10,274 nt of DNA from Euperipatoides rowelli (Eukaryota; Onychophora; Udeonychophora; Euonychophora; Peripatopsidae). Both the position numbers and the translations under genes were made by a program. The DNA lies in NCBI GenBank assembly GCA_003024985.2, contig PXIH01S0001642.1; one strand, given 5' to 3'. The notes under the pieces are model-generated. The model did no database searches. It was given only the letters and a program-made list of their open reading frames with translations, and was not told the DNA's origin. How positions within the stretch are numbered: position 1 is the first letter of the stretch; the number at the start of each line of letters is the position of its first letter. Below, piece after piece: positions 1-7,294 of the stretch.

Positions 1-1
1 T

Positions 2-229
2 TTTACATTGTCAGTCAATTCTACAAGATTCATAAATAATTTCAAAGTAGTTATTAATCATATGAATTCTAATCGATTTCAATTGAGTATATATAATAGA
101 TCTCTAAAGTGGTGGAATGTCCTGCCACAAGAGCTATTCCTTACGTTAACATATACTTCTTTTAAATCTAACCTTGACATATTCCTCTGGAACAATCAAG
201 AATTTAGAAACCTGCCTCTAACTGACTAA
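2..229 (+). CDS. LINE reverse-transcriptase ORF, C-terminal fragment
   Basis: This is the 3' end of a reading frame that enters from outside the window and stops at TAA 227-229. The first in-frame codons (TTT ACA TTG) are open, so TTG at 8 is not a real start. About 75 residues are visible. They carry the pattern seen at the C-terminus of ORF2 in many LINEs of the CR1/Jockey type: an R-S-x-K-W-W-N-x-L-P core (around residues 33-42), then a Y-T-S-F-K-S-N-L-x-x-F-L segment (around residues 51-62). This resembles the usual RxWNxLP...SFKxxLxxxL ending downstream of the catalytic reverse-transcriptase domain. No catalytic motif is in view. A 3' UTR with a stem-loop and an AAAT tail follows directly, which supports a LINE. 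The frame is intact over the visible part. The clade is not resolved, and the assignment rests on recalled family pattern rather than a search. Confidence 0.6.
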   Translation, partial: FTLSVNSTRFINNFKVVINHMNSNRFQLSIYNRSLKWWNVLPQELFLTLTYTSFKSNLDIFLWNNQEFRNLPLTD

Positions 230-425
230 TTTTGTCTATGGTATTTAATTTTGGTATTTGGTATATAGTTTAAGTATAGTTTAAGTATTTAATAATGTTT
301 TATTTACAGATTTATATTTTGATAATTTGTATTTTGATGATTTTTGTGAAATTTATGTTATTTCCCTATGAGATGGGGTTGTGGTCTATTTTGAATTATA
401 TGTAATGCCATCTATGGTAAATGTA

Positions 426-454
426 AGGTTAAAAGTCATTTATGACTTAAACCT
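426..454 (+). other. LINE 3' stem-loop, copy 1
   Basis: AAGTCAT (433-439) pairs with ATGACTT (442-448) across a TT loop. After a small unequal bulge (AA against A), AGGTT (426-430) pairs with AACCT (450-454). The hairpin sits six bases before the AAAT tail. By analogy with other LINE families it is a candidate recognition structure for the element's reverse transcriptase. The pairing is visible; the role is inferred. Confidence 0.6.
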
Positions 455-460
455 GTAATC

Positions 461-487
461 AAATAAATAAATAAATAAATAAATAAA
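461..487 (+). repeat. (AAAT)n tail of LINE copy 1
   Basis: About 6.75 uninterrupted AAAT units directly follow the LINE 3' UTR. Copy 2 has five units, so this is a length-variable retrotransposon tail rather than an independent microsatellite. Confidence 0.85.
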
Positions 488-2080
488 CAACACATAAGAC
501 AATACACTTGGTCATTTCCTTATAAAGCTTGGACATTACAAGAAATTACACCCAAAAAAATGTTAATGATCATAATTCTTTTTTTTTTATACTTCAGTAA
601 GTGATTTCCTTAATGTTTCATTTTGTCTGGTCATAATTCATCATCCATCTGATTTTACTTTATAAGACTTTTAGTTCCTGATTTCAAATTACAATTATTT
701 ATATAATTTTATGATTTTTCCTTCTCTCTTTCATTCCAGTTATTTACCTGATGGTTTAAGATTGACAATAGGTTACACTGTCTGTTGATTCCATAGTACT
801 GAATATTAACTTCTAGATCTTCCGCATTTCAAGTTTGTTATTGACTACTGGACATTCATTATTCTCAAGTTTCCTTCTTATAATGTGCACCCAATATCTA
901 ATCTTTGTGTCTTATACCTTTTATTTTTCTTGTAGTAGCGTAAATGGTATTAGTAAGAACATCCCTGAAATGATTATTAATGCTGACTCCATCATTAGAT
1001 GTATTAAGCCATCATTTTCTCGTGTATAAAGAACTACACATCTGGTTTACTTTGTGAACTTGTATAAATTATATTAATGTTAATATGTGTATTGTAAATT
1101 ATAGTCTTAAAAGAAAAATGAGTGTAAATTAATATAGGCTAAGTTGTGTGAATAGTAATTATATTAACTTATTTTGTTCTTACTAGCCTACACTAATATA
1201 CGAAACTAAAAAGTGAATGTAAAATGTTAATTTACTTTAGCTCGGTTTAAAGCTATTTCCTGTTGTAAGGCATTCTGGGACACCTTGTGTGCTGTGGCTA
1301 TTTTTGTTGTTAATTGTAGCATTGTTGATATATCTTTTACATTGTTATAAGTGTCTTACCATTGTATGCGATTGGATGTATCTTAGATATTACAGGATTG
1401 TAGTGTATATATACCAAGTTTTATTCATATGTTCAACACATTTAACATTTTTGCCAATGTCCAATTTGATGGAAGGGAGAATAAATGGCTGATAAGTTCA
1501 AAATTCCAAGTTAGGCTGGTTAATACTTAGATGCCATTTAAAAATACAGATAAAACAGGGCAAATGATTTTAAACATAAATGAAGATAGATTAGCTAAAA
1601 AAATATATGAAATTATAATGAACGCAATAAAATGATTCAACAGAGAAGATTAAACATAAGAATACATAAAAATAAACATAATTCCTAGATCAGATTATGA
1701 AATGTTGAATTACTAAAAAATAAATTCATATCTTCAAAATTAGTTGAAAAACAAGATAAGTCAAAAAGTGAACGTGTTGCTGTACTGAGATATGCACATG
1801 GAGTTCAGCTCCACAGTTTCTCTTCCAACATAGTTTGATGATGAAAGAAAAGGCTCAGACTTTCTGACAATTATTTATATTAATAACTTAAATAAATAAT
1901 TTAAAAAGATATTATTTAAAGTGAATTAGATAAAAATAAAACCAAATTGAAAAGGGAAATGAGAATCAAGACAAAAAGTATGCTGTATATTATAATGATA
2001 CGTGTTATAGTATTCCCTAGTATTTATTAAAATGATAAATATTTGCAATGTAATATCTTTGCTTTTTCATTTGTGACGTT
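488..2080 (+). other. AT-rich stretch without recognisable gene
   Basis: There are only short open frames here (64 codons at 835-1029, 67 codons at 1289-1492). Both are rich in F, L, I and Y, as expected from random AT-rich DNA, and neither shows a motif I know. The 1289 frame begins with a run of hydrophobic residues that could pass for a membrane segment, but it has no supporting context. A weak imperfect inverted repeat around TAGGCTA lies at about 1125-1200. I see no RNA gene or clear mobile element. Confidence 0.5.
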
Positions 2081-2081
2081 N

Positions 2082-2175
2082 TATTTTGAATTATATGTAA
2101 TGCCATCTATGGTAAATGTAAGGTTAAAAGTCATTTATGACTTAAACCTGTAATCAAATAAATAAATAAATAAAT
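2082..2175 (+). mobile_element. LINE 3' end, severely 5'-truncated copy 2
   Basis: Positions 2082-2155 are identical over 74 bases to 387-460 of LINE copy 1, including the stem-loop (2121-2149). An (AAAT)n tail of five units (2156-2175) follows. The truncation to under 100 bp is typical of incomplete target-primed reverse transcription. The left border coincides with a single N at 2081, so the true junction may be hidden. No convincing target-site duplication is seen: the flanks share only TGTG. Confidence 0.8.
2121..2149 (+). other. LINE 3' stem-loop, copy 2
   Basis: This is an exact copy of the stem-loop in LINE copy 1. A 7-bp stem with a TT loop is extended by AGGTT/AACCT pairing across a bulge, six bases before the AAAT tail. 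Confidence 0.6.
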
Positions 2176-2325
2176 ATGTGCCCACCATAGGGGTACTAAT
2201 TACAGGTGAGGGCCAAGGGCTGGCTTGAAGTCTAATAGCACCCAAGGCTAAGTAGACTGTGGTAAGGGACACAAACAGGTGACCACCCTGGACACCATGA
2301 TTTGTGGGGTGCCCACCACCTAAAG
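2176..2325 (+). repeat. GC-rich island, probably an old repeat fragment
   Basis: About 150 bp of clearly higher G+C sits between AT-rich flanks and begins immediately after the AAAT tail of LINE copy 2. GTGCCCACCA occurs as a direct repeat near both ends (2178-2187 and 2309-2318). The minus strand is open across it as part of a 64-codon frame, but the predicted peptide shows no known motif and runs on into the AAAT tail. The composition jump and repeated ends suggest a fragment of a dispersed repeat. I cannot name its family, and copies elsewhere in the genome would be needed to confirm it. Confidence 0.35.
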
Positions 2326-2330
2326 TCAAA

Positions 2331-2653
2331 AAAATTAACTATACAAACCTAAAAAAAAATTCATTAAAAACATAAAGGGAAAAATGTATCATCAAGTCTA
2401 AAAACTAAACAAAAAACTTATTAGAAAAATAAAGATAAAATTTTATAAAATATTCATTTTAAGTGGCCACGTCATACTTTTCCATGAATGTTATTCAGTC
2501 CTAAATCTTGAGACTTGCCTGACAGTGGTGCTCTTAAATCTTAAATTGATATCCTTGCATATGGACTATCGTACTTTAAAAGTGTGATATATGTAACAGT
2601 AATTGATTGAATAGATGACAGAAATTAAATTTTCAATCACTCATACTCAGAAA
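2331..2653 (+). other. AT-rich stretch, nothing recognised
   Basis: Mostly A-rich sequence with no open frame of note, no hairpin of strength and no resemblance to the repeats in this window. Confidence 0.5.
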
Positions 2654-3030
2654 CGTCTTTGTACTTTATGAGAGGTTTTTTATAAAGCGAAAAATTTTCT
2701 ACAAACGGCATGCTTCTCATTGCACTTTACAAAGAATTACCATAAAATGAAACACTTTATGCAAACATGTTCTTCACTGCACTTTATGAGAGATTTACTG
2801 TAAAGTGAAGCACTTTATTTAAACGTTGTGCTTCTCATTGCACGTTTTTGAGAAATTTTACTATAAAGTGAAGCACTTTATTATGCAAATGCCAATCTCC
2901 CATCGCACTTTACAAGACAATTTACTATAGAGTGAAGCATTTTATGCAACCACCATACTTCTCATTTCATTTTACGATAGATTTCCTGCGAAGCAAAGCT
3001 CTTTATGCAAATGCTGTTCTTCTCAAAGAA
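2654..3030 (+). repeat. Minisatellite of ~59-64 bp units with internal inverted CACTTTA motifs
   Basis: Six units can be aligned by eye: about 2656-2712, 2713-2771, 2772-2830, 2831-2894, 2895-2957 and 2958-3018. A seventh is abandoned after CTTCTCA at 3019. Each unit runs roughly CTTCTCATTGCACTTTA, then GAGATTTACTATAAAGTGAA, then GCACTTTATGCAAACG. CACTTTA therefore occurs forward, inverted, then forward again in each unit. In units 3 and 4, TAAAGTG, AAG, CACTTTA form perfect 7-bp hairpins (2801-2817 and 2864-2880); units 2 and 5 have decayed versions. Unit length is not a multiple of three and stops interrupt all frames, so it is non-coding. The function is unknown. Confidence 0.8.
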
Positions 3031-4068
3031 ATGTCTGCGATTCCAATTTATTTCTTTTTCATGAGCAACATTCAACTTGGACTCTTTACGACTTGAAGCT
3101 GCATATAGCATTAGTGTTTCAGATAATTTGTCATGAGGAAAAAATGATTTTCTTTGAACATTATTCACATATGAAAGCATTAGGCCTAATGAATGTTGGG
3201 TAGAATATTTTTCCATTATTTTTTAATAAACTTTATTTAAAAAAAAAACACATGTTAATAACACATCAGTTAAGTGAATTACTATAAAATATTATTACGA
3301 AATTAAATCAGTTTGTCTTTTAAATGAAAATGAAATTATAAAAGCTAAAAAACAACCCACAATATTTCCCCCTGTCTATAAGTCTGAAAGACACTCACAT
3401 TTGCTTCAAAATGGAAATTTTATTTAAAAATGCTCAAGAAAAAAAAATATGTTAAAAGATTATGAATTGCCGTAGCTTTCATAATGGATGACCGGGTTGT
3501 AGGACTCTCCTTGTAACTTTATAATTTGCCCTAGGAAAGAAAAATATCGCAAGATTAAAATCAAGATTTATAATATGCTTCCCATTGCAGCAAAATCTCA
3601 CGTACAAAAATGCTAACAGTGTATGAGCAAAAGTAAAGATGATGTCTGCAAAAGATTTACATCTCCATGTTTTTAGAGTAATACTACTCCGCACATGTTA
3701 TTAAAATTATTATTCATTTGCAATTTTAGCCCATATACACAGATGAGGAGAAATTGCCCTTGTGTATAAAGCATATTACAGTTTGCACAACCAAGATATT
3801 TCTTTTTCATGAATGAAAATGTTTACCTCACGTGGATTTCGACCTTGTCTCATCGCCAAATATGTTATGATTGTTAATTGGATGCAAACTCTTGACAAAT
3901 AAACCATGGATAACTTGTCTTTACTTTGAAATGTATTTTAATAATCTGAATGATAGATGACAGCCATTACAGCTGTCTGCAAACAACAAACTTGACACGT
4001 CATAAACAAAGCAACGCCATCTAGCGCTTACAATACATACTAGTATATTTATTAACAAACAGTAATAT
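3031..4068 (+). other. AT-rich stretch with small palindromes, no gene
   Basis: Minus-strand open frames at 2962-3216 (84 codons), 3479-3694 and 3921-4118 show no recognisable domain. The first overlaps the minisatellite and so is unlikely to be a gene. A perfect 14-bp palindrome CATTAGGCCTAATG lies at 3178-3191. GACAGC and GCTGTC form a 6-bp hairpin near 3959-3977. AATAAA near 3225 is followed by a 10-base A-run (3239-3248). None of this identifies a functional element. Confidence 0.4.
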
Positions 4069-4130
4069 ATAACATCCTGTAGGGAAGATTTACCATAATG
4101 CAACAGCACATTATGCAAACATCTGCTTAC
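4069..4130 (+). repeat. Isolated diverged unit of the ~60-bp minisatellite
   Basis: The segment GATTTACCATAATGCAACAG followed by CACATTATGCAAACATCTGC and TT (about 4088-4129) aligns with the second half of the 2654-3030 units, matching GAATTACCATAAAATGAAAC then ACTTTATGCAAACATGTTCT. Spacing between the GATTTACCATAA, GCAC and TTATGCAAAC blocks is preserved. The first half of the unit is not clearly present. It is either a solitary relic of the family or part of a formerly longer array. Confidence 0.5.
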
Positions 4131-4651
4131 CCTTCTAAGTTATTTTTTTTCCTCATGTGGAAAAACATTTCAGCATTAAGACTCACTGAGTAAAACAATA
4201 AACTGACTACCTGTCCTTTAACCTACCATTATTTTTTTTAATGTAAAGCTATTACTTTCGTATTGTCTTTCATCCATTTTGTTTCAGGGAATTTTCATTT
4301 TCCTTAATGAGTTTTGTCATGCCATTAAAACATGGTTATCAGTCATGACATGTGCAATTAAAACAGAGACAGCAAATTGTCACTGCCTATAATTATATTT
4401 GTTCTCCATCTTGTTTAGTTGTTAAACCAATCATATCTTAGGTTTTATTTAAATAGGCAAGTATTTTGTTATTGGCCAATTAATATAGTGTCATAACATT
4501 TTCTTTGAAAATATGTTTACATTATCAGTAAATAGGGTAGAAGTAAAATATTTGGGGATAATACTTTATGTTCATTAAAATACCAATTGACTCTAAAAAC
4601 TAAAATTTATACCAACTGTTGGAAATGAAGAGAGGAATATGATTGGCTATT
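4131..4651 (+). other. AT-rich stretch, nothing recognised
   Basis: No open frame, structured repeat or known motif stands out. It contains several T-runs only. Confidence 0.5.
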
Positions 4652-4659
4652 GTATAGAG

Positions 4660-4710
4660 CAGACCTGGGCAAACATTTTATACTAGGGTCCAGATTATGG
4701 GGCTGAGTTA
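4660..4710 (+). mobile_element. Possible decayed hAT-type transposon end
   Basis: CAGACCTGGGCAAACATTTT starts at 4660 and is followed by a GGGTCCAGATTATGGGGC stretch. Many hAT-family non-autonomous elements begin CAGNNNTGGGCAAAC and continue into a GGGCC-like block, so the pattern fits one terminus. No matching opposite end or 8-bp duplication was found in the window, so at most it is a fragment. The resemblance is from recalled family pattern only. Confidence 0.25.
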
Positions 4711-5174
4711 GTGAACAAAAAGAATAATATTTTGAGCAGTGATTGTAAAATGTGATTGAAAAAAAAAAGTGATATTCTATCGATATGTTAAGCCATAAGT
4801 CCAAAATTATCTGAACTATATGATTCTTCTTCGCATTCCCACTTATGATTTAACAGTTTTAGCTGCTTAGCCAAGTCATGCGACAATATTAAAGTGAAAT
4901 GCTAATATAAATTAAAATAATTAAAAAAAATTTTTTTTTAATCTTTTCCTATATTCATTGCATTTGTTACTATCCAGCACTGAACTATTAAAACCCTAAT
5001 TTCAGAAATACCTCCTCTATTGACATTTAATTTCTCATATTTGCCTGATGCTTTGACACAAATCAAAATGATCATCGACTAGAAAAATGATGGATACCGT
5101 GGTGGTATGCTGACATGGATGTAAATTAAACTAAACCTGATATTAAAATTGAATTAATTAATGACTTTTTAAAG
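4711..5174 (+). other. AT-rich stretch, nothing recognised
   Basis: Low-complexity A and T runs, including an ATTAAAAAAAA/TTTTTTTTTTAAT self-complementary tract near 4918-4942. The minus-strand 65-codon frame at 4607-4804 spans this and the hAT-like relic and looks fortuitous. Confidence 0.5.
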
Positions 5175-5182
5175 AGCAGAAT
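5175..5182 (+). repeat. Left target-site duplication of the hAT-like element
   Basis: AGCAGAAT directly precedes the left terminus CAGTTTCGGC. It matches AGCACAAT on the right in 7 of 8 positions. Eight bases is the duplication length of hAT transposons. Confidence 0.65.
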
Positions 5183-5629
5183 CAGTTTCGGCTTGGTCCT
5201 TCCGGCTGGCCGGCGATCGCCACAGGCCCAGGGAGTCAGAGGGCCTTTTGAAAAAAAAAAGATTTNAAAAAAAAAAAAAATTTTATTTAGGTAATTAACG
5301 ATAAATAAAAGTTATCATGAAAGCAGGGCCCTCACATTGAAGTGGTGGATGGGTCTGTAGTCCCAGTGCCCCCCCACTCCCCCCCTCCATGTTTGAACAA
5401 AATACATAATAAACTATATAGTTATGACCAGAATGATAGGATGGGGGACCCATAGTCTCAGTAAAGGTAAACCAGGGAACTATATAGGGATGGTAAATGG
5501 AAACAAAATGAGCCTACAACTAAAAAAAAAAAAGCTTATCAAATTTAAAAAAGGCTGGCTACGGCTCTGGGGTCAAGGGCCCTTGACCATTCTCAGCCGC
5601 AGGCCCAAAGGGCAGCCATGCCGACACTG
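5183..5629 (+). mobile_element. Non-autonomous hAT-like DNA transposon (MITE), 447 bp
   Basis: The left end CAGTTTCGGCTTGG (5183-5196) matches the inverted right end, read on the minus strand as CAGTGTCGGCATGG (from 5629 inward), in 12 of 14 positions. It is flanked by 8-bp near-identical sequences. Similarity continues inward: GTCAGAGGGCCTTTTGA on the left corresponds to GTCAAGGGCCCTTGA on the inverted right end. CAG...CTG termini with an 8-bp duplication are the hAT hallmark. No transposase is encoded: the only frame (68 codons at 5424-5630) ends inside the inverted repeat. The ends are GC-rich and palindromic (GGCGATCGCC at 5212-5221, an 18-bp perfect palindrome at 5571-5588) and the middle holds A-runs. 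It would need a hAT transposase supplied elsewhere. Confidence 0.7.
5571..5588 (+). repeat. Perfect 18-bp palindrome in the hAT-like subterminal region
   Basis: GGTCAAGGG directly abuts its reverse complement CCCTTGACC. The left subterminal region carries the related GTCAGAGGGCC. Such subterminal motifs may serve as transposase contacts in hAT elements, but that role is inference here. Confidence 0.7.
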
Positions 5630-5637
5630 AGCACAAT
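5630..5637 (+). repeat. Right target-site duplication of the hAT-like element
   Basis: AGCACAAT follows the right terminus ...CGACACTG and differs from the left copy AGCAGAAT at one position, consistent with a single later mutation. Confidence 0.65.
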
Positions 5638-6867
5638 AATTTAAAAAGAGAGTATTTTATTTTCATTCCAGTTTGTTATACCCTATTGTCCTTAAAATGT
5701 AGAAAAATATGATTGTGAACCAAATCGTGCAGAAAACTATGAACAAATTTATGCACTTAACTCCATTAATGAGACAGATAAAAACAGATCAGATACAGTA
5801 TATGTTTTATAAAAGTGTAAATGATCCTATATTGTGAAATCAGTAAGCTTATAAATATAATTAATTTTTGGTATTATTTTTTTTCTTACTGTAGAGTTGG
5901 TTATTATTAACAAATTTATTAATTGCTGTGTACAAATAAATATATTTAATTTTAGTTAGTTTTTTTTAAAAAAATATCAAAGTCTAAAATAGTAGCCTAC
6001 TATTCAATAAATTTATTTAAAAGCAAATTTACGGTGTGTTGACTATCTTTATTTGAAGGAAAATTTATGGAATCGTTACAGCTCAGTATTCCAAGAAACA
6101 ATTTAAACATTATATATTATTTTTATAAATAGTTGCATATTAGTATTTTTCTTTTTCTTTTCTTTTTAATTTAATGCCAAAAAAATTTGTCTAGCTGACA
6201 CATTTATTAAGTCTTCATTACTTTCATCGCTAGCTCGTAATTTTAAGTCTACATTTTCATGCAAAAAAAAAAAAAACGACAACAAAACATTAAGAAGATC
6301 CATTTCAAGAGTACAACTTAATATCTAATCATTTACTTCAAGCCTGGATAGACAAACTGTAATTCTTACAACATAAAATCTCAGTCAGTATTTACATAAT
6401 TCAAATTTAAACTCATTATAAACAGACAACAATCACAGCAGTTTGGCATAAAAATTCTATAATTTTATTACCCAAACTTAATAAATTAAATTTTGATGAA
6501 ATGGAGCACTAAACTTTAAGAACTTTTAATGTAATTAATCATACAAACATAAAAAATAAAAAATTCTCCCTCATTTTTTTTATTCTTGATTACTGGCTGT
6601 GAACTTTTCAGTAAAAATACAGCTATAAGTAAAAAAAAAAAATACTTATCTTCCAAAGAGATTTAACCCTTCTTTCATTGGAAAATAAAGTCTGAGAAAA
6701 ATCTTCTCTCACCCCATTAAAAACCACCTGAAACACCAATTCTTGAAAAGTGCAACTTCAGTAAATTGATGCTTTACCTCTTCCCCTCATAGCTTAGTGT
6801 TTTTTGATTGAGTAATTAGGTGCGAAAAGTTAAATGTACCAGATGCTATCGGACTATATTTTCAAAG
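5638..6867 (+). other. AT-rich stretch without recognisable gene
   Basis: Homopolymer runs and short palindromes only, for example AATAGTAG, C, CTACTATT at 5988-6004. No open frame above about 60 codons, RNA gene or transposon end was recognised over these 1.2 kb. Confidence 0.5.
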
Positions 6868-6901
6868 TATAGGCTTCTTAGTGATCACTAAGAGGCCTAT
6901 A
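6868..6901 (+). repeat. 34-bp near-perfect palindrome
   Basis: The arms TATAGGC(T)TCTTAGTGA and TCACTAAGA(G)GCCTATA are complementary with one T/G mismatch, which would be a G-U pair in RNA. There is no loop. It lies about 80 bp before the tandem 156-bp units and marks the start of a more GC-rich, hairpin-rich stretch (6868-7380). It could be the collapsed ends of a small inverted-repeat transposon. Confidence 0.75.
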
Positions 6902-6982
6902 GTCTATGGCCTCATATCGCCGGTCGCTTAACCTTGCATGCTCAATTACACAACAAAAGCATACAATGATAACCATTGATGT

Positions 6983-7138
6983 ACAATTTATTTATTTAGA
7001 TGAGTGTAAGCCATATATGAATATATGGCTCGACCAGTTCCGTGGTCGAGTGGATTCACTTCCGCTTGATGAACTGAAGGCATATGCCGAGGTGTTCAGG
7101 TTCGTGCCTCGGTTTGGGCAGTTAAGGAACATTTTTTT
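6983..7138. repeat. Structured 156-bp repeat unit, copy 1 (SINE-like or LINE 3' end)
   Basis: 148 bases (6983-7130) recur identically at 7139-7286. Features on the plus strand: a TTTATTTATTT start; a perfect hairpin of AGCCATATAT, GA, ATATATGGCT (7009-7030); a second hairpin of CTCGACCA, GTTCCG, TGGTCGAG (7029-7050); TGGTCGAGTGG at 7043-7053, which fits the tRNA A-box consensus; GGTTCGTGCC at 7099-7108, one base short of a B box and enclosed by CCGAGG/CCTCGG; and a T7 run at 7132-7138 like a pol III stop. This supports a tRNA(Ser/Leu)-derived SINE on the plus strand. On the minus strand the same unit ends with a hairpin followed by TAAATAAATAAAT, the layout of the LINE tail at 387-487. Both readings imply a retroelement; the strand is unresolved. 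Confidence 0.6.
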
Positions 7139-7294
7139 ACAATTTATTTATTTAGATGAGTGTAAGCCATATATGAATATATGGCTCGACCAGTTCCGTG
7201 GTCGAGTGGATTCACTTCCGCTTGATGAACTGAAGGCATATGCCGAGGTGTTCAGGTTCGTGCCTCGGTTTGGGCAGTTAAGGAACGATTTTTT
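7139..7294. repeat. Structured 156-bp repeat unit, copy 2
   Basis: An exact tandem copy of 6983-7130, ending in GATTTTTT where copy 1 has ATTTTTTT. The hairpins fall at 7165-7186 and 7185-7206, the A-box-like motif at 7199-7209, the B-box-like motif at 7255-7264 and the T-run at 7289-7294. The lack of any difference over 148 bp means a very recent duplication, ongoing homogenisation or an assembly error. The two T-runs bounding this copy could be the duplicated target of an insertion into the tail of the neighbouring copy. Confidence 0.75.

Larger units (their letters stand above)
1..487 (+). mobile_element. LINE (non-LTR retrotransposon), 3' end, copy 1
   Basis: The element enters from the left edge. 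It consists of the end of the reverse-transcriptase frame (to 229), a T-rich 3' UTR (230-425), a stem-loop (426-454) and an (AAAT)n tail (461-487). The 3' UTR contains a short tandem duplication of ATAGTTTAAGT at about 265-285. Its last 74 bases before the tail (387-460) recur exactly at 2082-2155, which shows that the 3' boundary belongs to a mobile family. A stem-loop followed by a short-repeat tail is a known arrangement at LINE 3' ends, where the element's own reverse transcriptase recognises the RNA for target-primed insertion. No target-site duplication can be tested because the 5' end is outside the window. Confidence 0.7.

Noticed and set aside
1289-1492. Plus-strand 67-codon frame with a hydrophobic start, resembling a small membrane protein
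   Set aside because: F, L, I and Y codons dominate any frame in such AT-rich DNA, and no supporting signal or neighbour exists.
2962-3216. Minus-strand 84-codon frame
   Set aside because: It overlaps the last minisatellite unit and shows no motif; probably chance.
3225-3248. AATAAA plus a 10-base A-run as the 3' end of a processed retrocopy
   Set aside because: Both are very common by chance in this composition, and no spliced coding sequence or target duplication lies upstream.
3043-3810. Shared word TATTTCTTTTTCATGA near 3049 and 3797
   Set aside because: A 16-base match in AT-rich sequence of this size can occur by chance, and homology does not extend on either side.
5369-5385. C-rich tract as a G-quadruplex on the minus strand
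   Set aside because: Only two long runs are present; a quadruplex would need each to split, and nothing suggests a role.
5424-5630. Plus-strand 68-codon frame ending near the hAT right end
   Set aside because: It runs through an A-run and the inverted repeat of a non-autonomous element and bears no transposase motif.
7043-7108. A functional tRNA gene
   Set aside because: The A-box and B-box-like motifs are present, but no acceptor stem or 7-base anticodon loop on a 5-bp stem can be drawn, and the B box is imperfect. At best it is tRNA-derived.
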